Shown piece after piece: positions 27,630-37,193 of a stretch of 64,000 bases of DNA (the first letter of the stretch is position 1; each line of letters opens with the position of its first letter). Under the pieces are notes generated by a model. The model was not told where the DNA came from and did no database searches. It saw nothing but the letters and a program-made list of their open reading frames with translations. The DNA is taken from NCBI RefSeq assembly GCF_022095615.2, contig NZ_CP155559.1, positions 5,138,707-5,202,706 on the forward strand, in the 5' to 3' direction. The stretch comes from Bacillus thuringiensis. Its GTDB lineage: Bacteria; Bacillota; Bacilli; Bacillales; Bacillaceae_G. Position numbers and translations under genes: made by a program.

Positions 27630-29075
27630 TTATTTAATTGCTTCATGAACTTTTAATTGTTTACCTTTTATCGTTGTATTTCTCATAACCTTTAAAACAA
27701 GTGGCCCTTTTCCGTTTAATATTTCAACATACGAAACATTATCTTGTATTGTAATAATACCTATATCATCAGCAGAAACACCTTGAATTTTAGCAATTGT
27801 ACCAACAAAATCTACCGCCCTAATTTTCTTTTTCTTTCCGCCATTAAAGTACAATTTCATAATGCCTTTGTTTAGGTCTGCATTTTTATCTTTCTTTATA
27901 ATTGGTTTAGCATATATCTTTTCTTCAAATACTGCTTTCCCTTTTATAACTTCTTCTTTTGAAGGTGCCAGTTCCTTTGGAATTTCAAATCCGATATACT
28001 CCTCAATCTCTTCTAAAAATCTATTTTCATAAGGCGTTATAAATGTAATAGCTTTTCCATTATTACCAGCTCTTCCTGTTCTTCCAGTACGGTGCACATA
28101 GCTTTCTTTTTCTAATGGAATATCGTAATTAATAACATGTGTAATATTATCAATATCAATTCCTCTCGCAGCTACATCAGTTGCTACTAAATAACGGAAC
28201 TTTCCTTTTCTAAAATCATCCATAACTTCAAAACGATCTTCCTGTACCATACCACCGTGTATTTTGTCACAAGGATAATTAACTCGTTTTAGCTGTCTAT
28301 ATACATGGTCTACGTTTTCTTGTGTACGACAAAAAATAATACAACTGTCTGGATTTTCAATCATAGTTACATCCTTAAGAAGTGAAAGCTTCTCTTCTTC
28401 CCTAACTTCAAAAAGGGTATGTTCGATTTTATCTGTTGTAATCCCAGCTGCTTTAATTTCAATATGAGTTGGTGCATTCATATATGTACGAGATAACTTT
28501 TCAACGTCTTTCGGTAGGGTTGCTGAAAATAGCATTGTCATTCTTTTTGTAGGTAATTCATCAATAATTGCCTCTACTTGATCAATAAAGCCCATATTTA
28601 GCATTTCATCTGCTTCATCAATCACTAAATATTTCAATCGCTCTAAAGAAAGGGTCCCTTTTTCAATATGATCCAACACACGTCCTGGGGTCCCCACTAC
28701 AATATGCGTCTTTTGCTTTAACTCTAATTTTTGACGTGCAAATGGAGATTTACCATAAATTGCAGCAGCTTTAATTCTTTTGAATCGTCCTATATTCGTA
28801 ATATCTTCTTTCACTTGAACAGCAAGTTCCCTCGTTGGTGTTAAAACTAATGCTTGTGGTTTATTCTCTTCCCACTCTACCATTTCACAAAGTGGTATTC
28901 CGAACGAAGCCGTTTTTCCACTTCCCGTTTGCGACTTTACAACAAGATCCTTCTTTTGCAATGCAACTGGAATAACCTCTCCTTGCACTTCTGTTGGATG
29001 CTCATATCCTAAACCAGTAAGTGCTCGTCTTACTTCTTTACTTAATGCATAATTACTAAAGCTTTTTTTACTCAT
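27630..29075 (-). CDS. dbpA: DEAD-box ATP-dependent RNA helicase DbpA/YxiN
   Basis: A 481-residue helicase with the full DEAD motif set: SQTGSGKT (motif I), [20 protein letters not shown] (motif II), SATLP (motif III) and [10 protein letters not shown] (motif VI). A C-terminal RNA-binding domain from about 405 to the end, containing [17 protein letters not shown], is the DbpA/YxiN module that recognises 23S rRNA hairpin 92. It therefore acts in 50S ribosome assembly. A TGAGG ribosome binding site precedes the ATG. Single gene. Confidence 0.92.
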   Translation of the reverse strand: MSKKSFSNYALSKEVRRALTGLGYEHPTEVQGEVIPVALQKKDLVVKSQTGSGKTASFGIPLCEMVEWEENKPQALVLTPTRELAVQVKEDITNIGRFKRIKAAAIYGKSPFARQKLELKQKTHIVVGTPGRVLDHIEKGTLSLERLKYLVIDEADEMLNMGFIDQVEAIIDELPTKRMTMLFSATLPKDVEKLSRTYMNAPTHIEIKAAGITTDKIEHTLFEVREEEKLSLLKDVTMIENPDSCIIFCRTQENVDHVYRQLKRVNYPCDKIHGGMVQEDRFEVMDDFRKGKFRYLVATDVAARGIDIDNITHVINYDIPLEKESYVHRTGRTGRAGNNGKAITFITPYENRFLEEIEEYIGFEIPKELAPSKEEVIKGKAVFEEKIYAKPIIKKDKNADLNKGIMKLYFNGGKKKKIRAVDFVGTIAKIQGVSADDIGIITIQDNVSYVEILNGKGPLVLKVMRNTTIKGKQLKVHEAIK

Positions 29076-29213
29076 ATATTAACCTCATTTGATTTTTATA
29101 TTTAACCTATTATGTTCTTCATACCTCACTTTAGACTATAGTAAGATACTATATTAATCCACTGTTTTCAATTCGTTTCAATCTAAATTTATCTAAGTAT
29201 AACTTTAAAATAG

Positions 29214-29247
29214 GAAAGGGCAGCCTTAATAATAAGTCTGCCCCTTC
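29214..29247 (-). terminator. Terminator of the acyltransferase gene
   Basis: AAGGGCAGCCTTA pairs with TAAGTCTGCCCCTT, a near-perfect stem. The minus strand continues into a T-rich tract. Confidence 0.7.
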
Positions 29248-29264
29248 TATACTATATTCATTTT

Positions 29265-30296
29265 TTACGGAACTAATTTTTTCACAACTGGTATTCTTTG
29301 CAATACTAACGTGATTATCAGACTAAGAACAATTGTAATCGTTACATTAATAGGTATTGCCAATATTGCATGTACACGCTCATTTACCTTAGGGAAAACC
29401 ATGTACAACAAGTTATTTAACAAGAAGAAGTGAAGAATATAGATTCCAAGGCTTGCTTGATTTATAAAACGGAATAACAATGGTAATTCTCGTTCTGACT
29501 TTTGGAAAGCATATTTGAAAAATACAAATAATCCAATTGCCATCAGTACAACACCTGGTGCGAAATATCCGTACCAAAACTGCTCTAACTGTCCATTTGC
29601 TTTTACTGTATAGTAATATGTAATAAAGAATGTACTAATAAACCCTACAAGTCCTCCAACGTAAGAAATATTTCTCCATTTTTTTGAAATATCGTAATTA
29701 GATAAATAATAACCAAGTAAGAAATACCCTACATAATTTGTAACGTAAAATAATTCAATGTTAAAGTTGATAGGATAATAATATTTCACTAAATTGACTA
29801 CAACAGACGCATATAGCCATAAAATTAAAAAGTACTCTATCTCTCTTTTTTTAGCATTCTTCACAAATATTTTCAGTAAAGGTGTAATTAAATATATCCC
29901 TACAATCATGTATAAGAACCATAAATGTCCACCAATAGTATCCGTTAAAAAATGCTTTATCCCTTGCTTTAAAGATGCCGGGAAATATCCTGCATATGCT
30001 CCATATGCATAAAATATAGCGCTCCAAGCTACAAAAGGTATAATCACTTTACTTGCACGCTTCTGTAAAAATTCCCCGACTGAAATATCTTTCGTTCCTT
30101 TTAACAATAAGGCTCCACTAATCATCACAAAAATCGGGACACTCGCACGTGAAATCGATTCAAATAAGTTACCAGCCATCCAGCGTGATACGTTATTTGC
30201 ATCTAACATAGAAACATAACCAGCAGAAACGTGAATTGTAACCACTGCGATTGTTGCTAATACACGCAACCAATCCATATATACTAAGCGCTTCAT
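29265..30296 (-). CDS. Acyltransferase family 3 membrane protein (WecH/OatA-membrane-domain type)
   Basis: A 343-residue integral membrane O-acyltransferase with about ten helices. The N-terminal signature YMDWLRVLATIAVVTIHVSAGY holds the catalytic-type histidine after the first helix, and R-A-S-V-P-I-F-V-M-I-S-G follows. Such proteins transfer acetyl or succinyl groups to surface polysaccharides or lipids. No SGNH domain is fused. An AGGAGGG ribosome binding site precedes the ATG. The acceptor is unknown; glycan decoration is suggested by family only. Confidence 0.85.
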   Translation of the reverse strand: MKRLVYMDWLRVLATIAVVTIHVSAGYVSMLDANNVSRWMAGNLFESISRASVPIFVMISGALLLKGTKDISVGEFLQKRASKVIIPFVAWSAIFYAYGAYAGYFPASLKQGIKHFLTDTIGGHLWFLYMIVGIYLITPLLKIFVKNAKKREIEYFLILWLYASVVVNLVKYYYPINFNIELFYVTNYVGYFLLGYYLSNYDISKKWRNISYVGGLVGFISTFFITYYYTVKANGQLEQFWYGYFAPGVVLMAIGLFVFFKYAFQKSERELPLLFRFINQASLGIYILHFFLLNNLLYMVFPKVNERVHAILAIPINVTITIVLSLIITLVLQRIPVVKKLVP

Positions 30297-30478
30297 TAAC
30301 AGCCCTCCTAAATTTACCTATTTAACTTTTCTTTTCCAAACATAATTTTACATCAAATAATGCTATGTTTAAACACATTTTAGTTATATGAACTTACAAC
30401 ATAGGCGGCTAAATTTTAATTTTTAAATATAAACATGAAAACCTTTGACTTATGAGTGAAAATAATGTAAATTATCTT

Positions 30479-30522
30479 TTGGACGAACATTTTTAAACAA
30501 ACTGAATAAAATATTCGTATTT
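30479..30522 (+). promoter_or_regulatory. Candidate PurR box pair upstream of guaC
   Basis: A CGAACATT core at 30484-30491 and an inverted, less exact copy (ATATTCGTATTT, about 30511-30522) are about 18 bases apart, close to the spacing of Bacillus PurBoxes. In B. subtilis guaC belongs to the PurR regulon. Outer positions match the consensus AWWWCCGAACWWT poorly. Confidence 0.35.
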
Positions 30523-30536
30523 TAGGGGTGTAAATG

Positions 30537-31520
30537 ATGGAAAACGTATTCGACTATGAAGATATTCAATTAATTCCTGCAAAATGTATTGTAAACAGCC
30601 GCTCTGAATGTGATACAACTGTCACTTTAGGTAAACATAAATTTAAATTACCTGTCGTACCTGCAAATATGCAAACGATTATCGATGAAAGAATCGCAAC
30701 TTATTTAGCTGAAAACAATTACTTCTATATCATGCATCGTTTCCAACCAGAGAAACGTATCTCATTCATTAGAGATATGCAATCACGTGGATTAATCGCT
30801 TCTATTAGCGTTGGTGTAAAAGAGGACGAGTATGAATTCGTACAACAATTAGCTGCTGAACAGCTTACACCTGAATACATCACGATTGATATTGCACACG
30901 GCCATTCTAATGCTGTAATCAACATGATTCAACATATTAAAAAGCATTTACCAGAAAGCTTCGTTATTGCTGGAAACGTTGGAACTCCAGAAGCGGTAAG
31001 AGAATTAGAAAACGCTGGTGCTGACGCAACAAAAGTTGGTATTGGACCTGGTAAAGTTTGTATTACTAAAATTAAAACAGGCTTTGGTACTGGTGGCTGG
31101 CAACTAGCTGCACTTCGCTGGTGCGCAAAAGCTGCAAGTAAGCCAATTATCGCTGACGGTGGTATTCGTACACACGGCGACGTAGCTAAATCTATTCGAT
31201 TTGGGGCGACTATGGTTATGGTCGGTTCTCTATTCGCTGGTCATGAAGAGTCTCCAGGGGAAACAATCGAAAAAGACGGCAAACTTTATAAAGAGTACTT
31301 CGGTTCAGCTTCTGAATTCCAAAAAGGCGAGAAGAAAAACGTTGAAGGTAAGAAAATGTTCGTTGAGCATAAAGGTTCTTTAGAAGATACTTTAATCGAA
31401 ATGGAACAAGATCTTCAATCTTCTATCTCTTATGCTGGTGGAACAAAATTAGATTCAATTCGTACTGTAGATTATGTAGTCGTGAAAAACTCTATTTTCA
31501 ACGGTGATAAAGTATATTAA
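30537..31520 (+). CDS. guaC: GMP reductase
   Basis: A 327-residue TIM-barrel enzyme of the IMPDH/GMPR family without CBS domains, converting GMP to IMP and ammonia with NADPH. The catalytic cysteine is C175 in [13 protein letters not shown], and the GMP-binding GGIRTHGD follows. Two adjacent ATGs exist; the second was chosen because AGGGG is then eight to nine bases away and the product matches the known family N-terminus. It salvages guanine nucleotides toward AMP. purA, in the same pathway branch, is 12 kb away. Confidence 0.95.
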   Translation: MENVFDYEDIQLIPAKCIVNSRSECDTTVTLGKHKFKLPVVPANMQTIIDERIATYLAENNYFYIMHRFQPEKRISFIRDMQSRGLIASISVGVKEDEYEFVQQLAAEQLTPEYITIDIAHGHSNAVINMIQHIKKHLPESFVIAGNVGTPEAVRELENAGADATKVGIGPGKVCITKIKTGFGTGGWQLAALRWCAKAASKPIIADGGIRTHGDVAKSIRFGATMVMVGSLFAGHEESPGETIEKDGKLYKEYFGSASEFQKGEKKNVEGKKMFVEHKGSLEDTLIEMEQDLQSSISYAGGTKLDSIRTVDYVVVKNSIFNGDKVY

Positions 31521-31537
31521 TTTTAAAATTTAACTCG

Positions 31538-31572
31538 AAGGACAAGCATTTTTATGCTTGTCCTTCTTTTCA
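31538..31572 (+). terminator. Terminator of guaC
   Basis: GAAGGACAAGCAT pairs with ATGCTTGTCCTTC around a TTTTT loop, followed by TTTT. Confidence 0.85.
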
Positions 31573-31656
31573 TATATAGAAATATAAAATCTTTTCATTT
31601 TACTGAATTTTCTAGTATCATGTTTTTAGATACTTATAATGAGGGGGATATAACAA

Positions 31657-33474
31657 ATGAAAAATGTAATTGAGAAACGCCATATTCGCGCAGAAGTCCC
31701 TACTGAACTAACATGGGACCTCTCTGATTTATTCGAATCTGATAAAGATTGGGAAACTGCATTACGTGTATTAACAGACAATATAAAAAAACTTGATGCG
31801 TTTAAAGGACAATTACATACTAGCCCCACTACCTTATTACATTGCCTACTTTTAGAAGAAGAGCTTTTAATGAAGTTAACAAAACTATACTCCTATGCAA
31901 ATTTAAAAGAATCAACTGATCGTACAAATCCAGTTATTCAAGCGAACTCTTCCAAAATTTCTGCTTTATGGACGAAAGTACATACTGCACTATCCTTTAT
32001 CCATAATGAAATCCTCTCATTCGATGAAGGAACAATTGAAAAGTATTTACAAGAAGAAACAAAACTCGAACCTTTCCGTAAATCATTACTAGACATACTC
32101 AAAAAAAGGCAGCACACGCTCTCTCCTGAAACAGAAGAAGCCCTTGCTGCACTTGGCGAAGTACATAATTCTCCATACAAAATTTACGGTATGACTAAAT
32201 TAGCCGATATGGATTTTACCTCCATACAAGATGAACAAGGAAACGAACTCCCTGTATCATTTGCATTATTTGAAAGCAAATATGAGTTCTCTCCAAGCGC
32301 AGACATACGTAGACAAGCATACTCATCATTTGTCTCCACCTTGAAACGATATAAAAATACAGTGGCAACAACATATGCGACTGAAGTAAAAAAACAAGTA
32401 ACACTCTCTCGTTTACGCAAATTTGAATCTGTTACTCATATGCTTTTAGAACCTCAAAAAGTTCCACTTGAAATGTATAACAATCAACTTGATATCATTT
32501 ATAAAGAATTAGCGCCTCATATGCGCCGTTTTGCAGATTTAAAAAAGACAGTATTAGGACTCGATCAAATGCTGTTCTGCGACTTACATGCGCCTTTAGA
32601 TCCTGAATTTAATCCAACCATCACATACGAAGAGGCTGGAAAACTCATTCAAGACTCTTTACAAGTATTGGGCGATGAATATGGTTCCATTATCGAAAAA
32701 GGATTTAAAGAGAGATGGGTCGATCTTGCAGATAATGTAGGGAAATCAACAGGGGCATTTTGTTCAAGTCCATATGGTTCCCATCCATACATTTTAATTA
32801 CATGGCAAAATACGATGCGTGGATGCTTCACATTAGCCCATGAATTTGGGCATGCTGGTCATTTTTATTTAGCAAATAAAAACCAGCGTATTATGAATGT
32901 ACGTCCATCTATGTACTTCGTTGAAGCACCATCTACGATGAACGAATTACTATTAGCCCAGCATTTATTAGCGACAACTGACGATAAGAGAATGCGTAGA
33001 TGGGTAATTCTGCAACTACTCGGCACATATTATCATAACTTCGTTACTCACTTACTTGAGGGAGAATATCAAAGAAGAGTATACACGCTGGCAGAAGAAG
33101 GCGGAGCACTTACAGCTACAACTTTAACTGAAATAAAAACAAATGTACTTTCTACATTCTGGGGAAATTCTGTAGAAATTGACGAAGGCGCTGGCTTAAC
33201 TTGGATGCGTCAACCTCATTACTATATGGGCTTATATTCTTACACCTATTCCGCAGGCCTCACTGCATCTACTGCGGTAGCTCAAATGATTAAAGAGGAA
33301 GGGCAACCTGCCGTTAATCGCTGGTTAGATGTACTTCGCGCTGGTGGTACAATGAAACCACTTGAATTAATGAAACATGCCGGAGTAGATATGTCAAAAC
33401 CAGATGCAATCCGTAAAGCTGTTTCTTACGTTGGTTCCTTAATTGATGAATTAGAACGCTCTTATCAAGAATAA
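31657..33474 (+). CDS. pepF: Oligoendopeptidase F (M3B metallopeptidase)
   Basis: A 605-residue cytosolic zinc peptidase of family M3B. The HExxH motif is H395-E-F-G-H399 in TLAHEFGHAGHFY, with the third ligand glutamate expected in the downstream E-A-P-S-T-M-N-E segment. It cleaves short peptides (about 7-17 residues). A GAGGGGG ribosome binding site lies upstream. No signal peptide. Single gene with its own terminator. Confidence 0.94.
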   Translation: MKNVIEKRHIRAEVPTELTWDLSDLFESDKDWETALRVLTDNIKKLDAFKGQLHTSPTTLLHCLLLEEELLMKLTKLYSYANLKESTDRTNPVIQANSSKISALWTKVHTALSFIHNEILSFDEGTIEKYLQEETKLEPFRKSLLDILKKRQHTLSPETEEALAALGEVHNSPYKIYGMTKLADMDFTSIQDEQGNELPVSFALFESKYEFSPSADIRRQAYSSFVSTLKRYKNTVATTYATEVKKQVTLSRLRKFESVTHMLLEPQKVPLEMYNNQLDIIYKELAPHMRRFADLKKTVLGLDQMLFCDLHAPLDPEFNPTITYEEAGKLIQDSLQVLGDEYGSIIEKGFKERWVDLADNVGKSTGAFCSSPYGSHPYILITWQNTMRGCFTLAHEFGHAGHFYLANKNQRIMNVRPSMYFVEAPSTMNELLLAQHLLATTDDKRMRRWVILQLLGTYYHNFVTHLLEGEYQRRVYTLAEEGGALTATTLTEIKTNVLSTFWGNSVEIDEGAGLTWMRQPHYYMGLYSYTYSAGLTASTAVAQMIKEEGQPAVNRWLDVLRAGGTMKPLELMKHAGVDMSKPDAIRKAVSYVGSLIDELERSYQE

Positions 33475-33478
33475 AAAA

Positions 33479-33503
33479 TAAGCCCTCGCTTTATGAGGGC
33501 TTG
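33479..33503 (+). terminator. Terminator of pepF
   Basis: AAGCCCTC pairs with GAGGGCTT around a seven-base loop, followed by a short T-rich run. It lies between convergent genes and could also serve the radical SAM gene. Confidence 0.75.
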
Positions 33504-33511
33504 TTTCATAT

Positions 33512-34390
33512 TTATTTTCCAAATCTTTTACGGTATCCACATTTCCTGCATAGCTCTTCGACTGCAACTCTTTTCGAAAATCCATCGACAATATTTGTTG
33601 CTCTTTCACCTTCTATAATATTAGAAAATGAGTCATTATTAATATTCCCAAGGTTAATAATCCCCTCACCATCTAAACAACAAGGAATAACCGTTCCGTT
33701 CGCTAAAATACCTGCTTGATTTCGAAGACCATGACAGAATCCTTTTCCATCATCCTCTTCTTCATGTAATGCCGGCCACTGGAATTCATAGTCTTGATTA
33801 ATAAAGACACGTTCCGCAATTTTTATACCTTTTCCTGGTGTAAGCTTCTCTTCGATTTGATAAGATAGACCAAACTCATTTTCAATGATGGATAATAAAT
33901 CTCTATTTTTCTGGATTTCAGCATTCGTTTTATTATCCTGAGTTAAATTCCATAACCGTAGTGAAACAATTAAATCCGATTGACTTGTCGCCTCTCTAAT
34001 AAAGGAAAGTATACTTCTTACATAACCCTCTTTATCTTGCGAACCTGGATGTCCATCAAAACTGTGCAGTGAAAAATTCATTTGTCTTAACGCAGGTTTA
34101 TTTAACAGTCTATGCCTTCTCTTATTAATTAACGTTCCGTTCGTTGTAATATTAACTTTAAACCCTTTTTCATGGCTTAAATCTAACAATTGATCTATTT
34201 TTGGATGGAGCAATGGCTCACCCTTCACGTGCAAATAAATGTAGTCTGTGTGAGGTTTAATTTGGTCTAATCTTTTCGCAAAATCCTCCACAGAAATGAA
34301 TTGCTTCTGCCTTTCCGTCGGCGGACAAAAGCTGCACGCAAGATTACATACACTCGTAATCTCCAAGTAAAACTTTTTAAACTTCTTCAC
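33512..34390 (-). CDS. Radical SAM/SPASM domain protein
   Basis: A 292-residue protein with the radical SAM cluster motif CxxxCxxC at C15, C19 and C22 (VCNLACSFC), a TIM-barrel core with GEPLLHP, and a C-terminal SPASM-like region with cysteines in PCCLDGEG and ELCRKCGYRKRF. SPASM proteins carry extra iron-sulfur clusters and modify peptides, proteins or tRNA. The start is GTG with GAGGAA six bases upstream. No short Cys- or Gly-rich precursor peptide is obvious next to it, so the substrate is unknown. The next gene on the same strand is an uncharacterised protein. Confidence 0.85.
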   Translation of the reverse strand: MKKFKKFYLEITSVCNLACSFCPPTERQKQFISVEDFAKRLDQIKPHTDYIYLHVKGEPLLHPKIDQLLDLSHEKGFKVNITTNGTLINKRRHRLLNKPALRQMNFSLHSFDGHPGSQDKEGYVRSILSFIREATSQSDLIVSLRLWNLTQDNKTNAEIQKNRDLLSIIENEFGLSYQIEEKLTPGKGIKIAERVFINQDYEFQWPALHEEEDDGKGFCHGLRNQAGILANGTVIPCCLDGEGIINLGNINNDSFSNIIEGERATNIVDGFSKRVAVEELCRKCGYRKRFGK

Positions 34391-34494
34391 CTTTAATTCC
34401 TCACTTCTATGACTACTTATACTTTTTTCCTCTTCATATTACATCACACTTTTTTAGAAATAGAAACATACTTATTTCAGGAAATAAAAGTTTA

Positions 34495-35106
34495 CTACAT
34501 AAAATACTTCTTTAACCTCTTTTTAATTTCCAGAAGTTGCATATAACTATCATGTTTTCTATCTTTAATCTCTTGAATACCTCTCTCAAGGATTTCTTTC
34601 GCTTTCTCTTCTTGCCCTGACATCATATAAAAATCACATACTTTTTCATAAAAAATAATCGGACTTCTTGTAGCATACTCTGCCGCAGTATTCCAATCAT
34701 CAATTTGCGAATAATAGGGAATCCCAATATTCATTACATTCCCTACAAACACACTAAATTCCGTTTTATCACATTCTGAATTCGTGAGCTTCCAGTACTG
34801 GGCCTTCCCTTTCCATCCTGGAATATTCCACTCTGCATCTCCAGCTATTGCATCATTGACTGGTCTATCTCCCCATTGGTCTTTATACCATTTTGCATAC
34901 TTTTTTGACGTAACATCCCACATAGTCCAAAACTCACAATAATTTTCAGATTTCCATGTACTGAGCGGAAAGCTAAAGTTTAGTTCAAAGTCACCTTGTT
35001 TACGAGAAAATTTAGGTACACTCTTAGCATAACGAAAGCCCCATCTTTCTAGTTCATCCACTAAAAATTTTTCTATATGTAAACTTAGTAGTTGTTTTGG
35101 CTTCAT
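34495..35106 (-). CDS. Uncharacterised protein, DUF4304-like
   Basis: A 203-residue soluble protein rich in Trp, Lys and Tyr. The N-terminal part (FRYAKSVPKFSRKQGDFELNF) looks like the DUF4304 pattern of a basic beta-hairpin region, but I am not certain of that family. The C-terminal 50 residues look helical (KAKEILERGIQEIKDRKHD). An AGGGGAA ribosome binding site precedes the ATG. It lies upstream of the radical SAM gene on the same strand with 104 bases between, so co-expression is possible. No function is assigned. Confidence 0.5.
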   Translation of the reverse strand: MKPKQLLSLHIEKFLVDELERWGFRYAKSVPKFSRKQGDFELNFSFPLSTWKSENYCEFWTMWDVTSKKYAKWYKDQWGDRPVNDAIAGDAEWNIPGWKGKAQYWKLTNSECDKTEFSVFVGNVMNIGIPYYSQIDDWNTAAEYATRSPIIFYEKVCDFYMMSGQEEKAKEILERGIQEIKDRKHDSYMQLLEIKKRLKKYFM

Positions 35107-35137
35107 ACAGTTCCCCTATTACATATTATGAAATATA

Positions 35138-35164
35138 GAAAACGGCCACATCTGTAGCCGTTTG
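35138..35164 (-). terminator. Terminator of rlmH
   Basis: AAACGGCTACAGATG and its partner GGCCGTTTT form a stem with one G-U pair, followed on the minus strand by TTTTCTAT. Confidence 0.7.
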
Positions 35165-35176
35165 AATGTACTATTA

Positions 35177-35656
35177 CTATTTATGATACGGTTCACCACG
35201 ATTAATACGAAATGCCCTATACACTTGCTCAAGCAATACTAATCGCATTAATTGGTGTGGTAATGTCATCTTTGAAAAAGAAAGAGATTCATTTGAGCGC
35301 TTCATTACTTCTGAACTTAGTCCAAGTGATCCTCCAATTACAAAGGCAACTTTACTCTTTCCATATGTAGCAAGACGATCTAAGCTTACTGCAAATTCTT
35401 CTGATGATTTTTGCTTTCCTTCTATCGCTAACGCAATCACATGCGTATCATCAGAAATTTTATCCAGTATACGTATACCTTCTTTTTCTTTTACAATTAA
35501 CATTTCTGCTTCACTTAAATTTTCTGGTGCCTTTTCATCTGGCAATTCAATTACTTCTACTTTTGCGTAAGAAGATAATCGTTTTAAATATTCTGCTATA
35601 CCTTGTTTTAAGTACTTTTCTTTTAATTTCCCAATTGAAATAATCGAGATATTCAC
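35177..35656 (-). CDS. rlmH: 23S rRNA pseudouridine-1915 N3-methyltransferase
   Basis: A 159-residue SPOUT-superfamily methyltransferase that modifies pseudouridine 1915 in helix 69 of 23S rRNA, using SAM on assembled 70S ribosomes. The knotted SAM site is visible in [10 protein letters not shown] and the C-terminal [21 protein letters not shown] end is fully conserved. The start is GTG at 35656, with an AAGGTGGGG ribosome binding site seven bases upstream; longer in-frame extensions do not match the family. The upstream region carries a cluster of DnaA boxes. Confidence 0.96.
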   Translation of the reverse strand: MNISIISIGKLKEKYLKQGIAEYLKRLSSYAKVEVIELPDEKAPENLSEAEMLIVKEKEGIRILDKISDDTHVIALAIEGKQKSSEEFAVSLDRLATYGKSKVAFVIGGSLGLSSEVMKRSNESLSFSKMTLPHQLMRLVLLEQVYRAFRINRGEPYHK

Positions 35657-35681
35657 ATTTATTCCCCACCTTACAAACACG

Positions 35682-35815
35682 TTATCCACAGGACTTATCC
35701 ACATATCCACAAATGTTACCCACATATTGTGTGAGAATCTGTGTTCGATACAACATATGTCGCCTCGTTTTGACAAAATTCACATGTTTTTTTCTCTTTT
35801 TTTGAGTTATCCACA
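35682..35815. other. DnaA-box cluster upstream of rlmH
   Basis: Perfect TTATCCACA boxes lie at 35682-35690, 35695-35703 and 35807-35815, with one-mismatch boxes ATATCCACA at 35703-35711 and TTACCCACA at 35716-35724. All five are in the same orientation. Four fall in 43 bases between the two genes and one is inside the small CxxC gene. In B. subtilis, as I recall from ChIP studies, the region upstream of yydA (rlmH) is one of a handful of stable DnaA-binding sites outside oriC. Confidence 0.75.
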
Positions 35816-35901
35816 TTGTTGATAACCGGCGCGACTTCACACTCATCCACAATAATATCTAAAGCTAACTCAACATGCTCTAAACAACAAGGTAAATTCA
35901 T
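35716..35901 (-). CDS. Small CxxH/CxxC motif protein
   Basis: A 61-residue protein with cysteines and histidines arranged in pairs: C5-C6-x-x-H8 near the N-terminus and CEFC in the second half, the pattern of the small CxxH/CxxC family found beside rlmH in Bacillus. It may bind zinc. The ATG at 35901 was chosen over the GTG nine bases upstream because the GAGGTG ribosome binding site fits it better. Its 3' end runs into the DnaA-box cluster. Function unknown. Confidence 0.7.
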   Translation of the reverse strand: MNLPCCLEHVELALDIIVDECEVAPVINNVDNSKKEKKTCEFCQNEATYVVSNTDSHTICG

Positions 35902-35927
35902 ATTCTTCACCTCACTTTTCTACAATA

Positions 35928-35955
35928 GAAAACAGGAGGTAGGCCCTCCTGTTTT
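35928..35955 (-). terminator. Terminator of the wal operon (after htrC)
   Basis: AACAGGAGG pairs with CCTCCTGTT around a five-base loop, with A/T tracts on both sides, directly after the htrC stop codon. The hairpin precedes the small CxxC gene, so that gene is transcribed separately or by read-through. Confidence 0.8.
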
Positions 35956-37130
35956 TAATACTTTTGAATGCCTAGTTTAACCGTTGTTGTTGCTCGTTTT
36001 GTACCACGATAAAACGTAAGAGTCATTTTATCATTAATTTTTTTATCATATAAGGCCGTACGGAATCCGATAATATCGCGAACCGGTTTTCCATCTACTG
36101 CTACAATCACATCGTGTTCTCGTAAACCAGCATCTACACCCGGCGAAGGACTTTTCACATCTAAAATGCAAACTCCCTCTGTTACATTGCCTGGTAGATG
36201 CAATGTTTTTGCCCAATGGTAATTTGGAATCTCATTTAACGATCTAAGTTCAATTCCAATATACGGTCTCCTTACTTTTCCGTACTTCTCTAATTCATTC
36301 ATAATTGGAACAGCTCTAGTAACTGGAATAGCTAGCCCAATTCCTTCTACTTCTTTTGCTGCAATTTTCATTGAGTTAATGCCAATTAATTGACCTGCCG
36401 CATTTACAAGCGCACCACCACTATTACCTGGATTAATTGCTGCGTCTGTTTGCAATACTTCTACTTGCCAATCGTAATGTCCATCTTGATCCAAATCTAC
36501 AGGAACAATACGTTCCTTAGCCGAAATAATGCCTTGTGTGACGGTTCCAGAAAATTGCAGCCCGAGTGGGTTTCCAATCGCAATGACCGGTTCTCCTCTA
36601 CGAACAGTATTAGAATCGCCAATCTCAATTATTTTTTTCACATGCTTTGCATCTATTTCTAGTACAGCCAAATCTGTGACTACATCGGTTCCTAATACTT
36701 TTCCCGGAACCTTCTTACCATCACTTAAACTTACTTCAATACGATTTGCTCCAGCAACAACATGATTATTCGTTACAATATAAGCTTGGCCATCTGCTTT
36801 TTTATAAATTACACCCGATCCTGTACCAGCTTCTGAATCTGCCTCTGAAAAATTATCTCGTTGAATATTAATAACACCAACAACAGCTTCAGATGCACGA
36901 TCAACAGCATCAACAAAGCTAATCTGTTTAATTCCTTGAGCTTCGGCCATATTACTTCCACTTGCTTCAGCTTGCGGAAGCGCGCCCCCATCATTTGCAA
37001 ATAAAGGAGCTCCAAATGCAAATAACGAAGCTCCTACAATTGTTCCTGCTATGCTAGAAATAACAATACCTTTATGCTTCTTTTTCCCTGCACGTTTCAT
37101 ACGATAATTTTCTTCATCAATAAAGGACAT
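35955..37130 (-). CDS. htrC: Serine protease HtrC (YyxA), DegP/HtrA family
   Basis: A 391-residue membrane-anchored protease: a short cytoplasmic basic segment, one membrane helix (about 22-44), a trypsin-like domain and one C-terminal PDZ domain. The catalytic triad is H123 (NNHVVAG), D153 (VTDLAVLE) and S237 (PGNSGGA). It degrades or refolds damaged extracytoplasmic proteins. It is the last gene of the walRKHIJ-htrC operon, as in B. subtilis, linking envelope quality control to cell-wall regulation. Confidence 0.94.
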   Translation of the reverse strand: MSFIDEENYRMKRAGKKKHKGIVISSIAGTIVGASLFAFGAPLFANDGGALPQAEASGSNMAEAQGIKQISFVDAVDRASEAVVGVINIQRDNFSEADSEAGTGSGVIYKKADGQAYIVTNNHVVAGANRIEVSLSDGKKVPGKVLGTDVVTDLAVLEIDAKHVKKIIEIGDSNTVRRGEPVIAIGNPLGLQFSGTVTQGIISAKERIVPVDLDQDGHYDWQVEVLQTDAAINPGNSGGALVNAAGQLIGINSMKIAAKEVEGIGLAIPVTRAVPIMNELEKYGKVRRPYIGIELRSLNEIPNYHWAKTLHLPGNVTEGVCILDVKSPSPGVDAGLREHDVIVAVDGKPVRDIIGFRTALYDKKINDKMTLTFYRGTKRATTTVKLGIQKY

Positions 37131-37193
37131 ATTTGTTCACCCATCTTCCTGAAAACAACTATATTCACCTTTATTGTTTACTAAAATGAAGAA

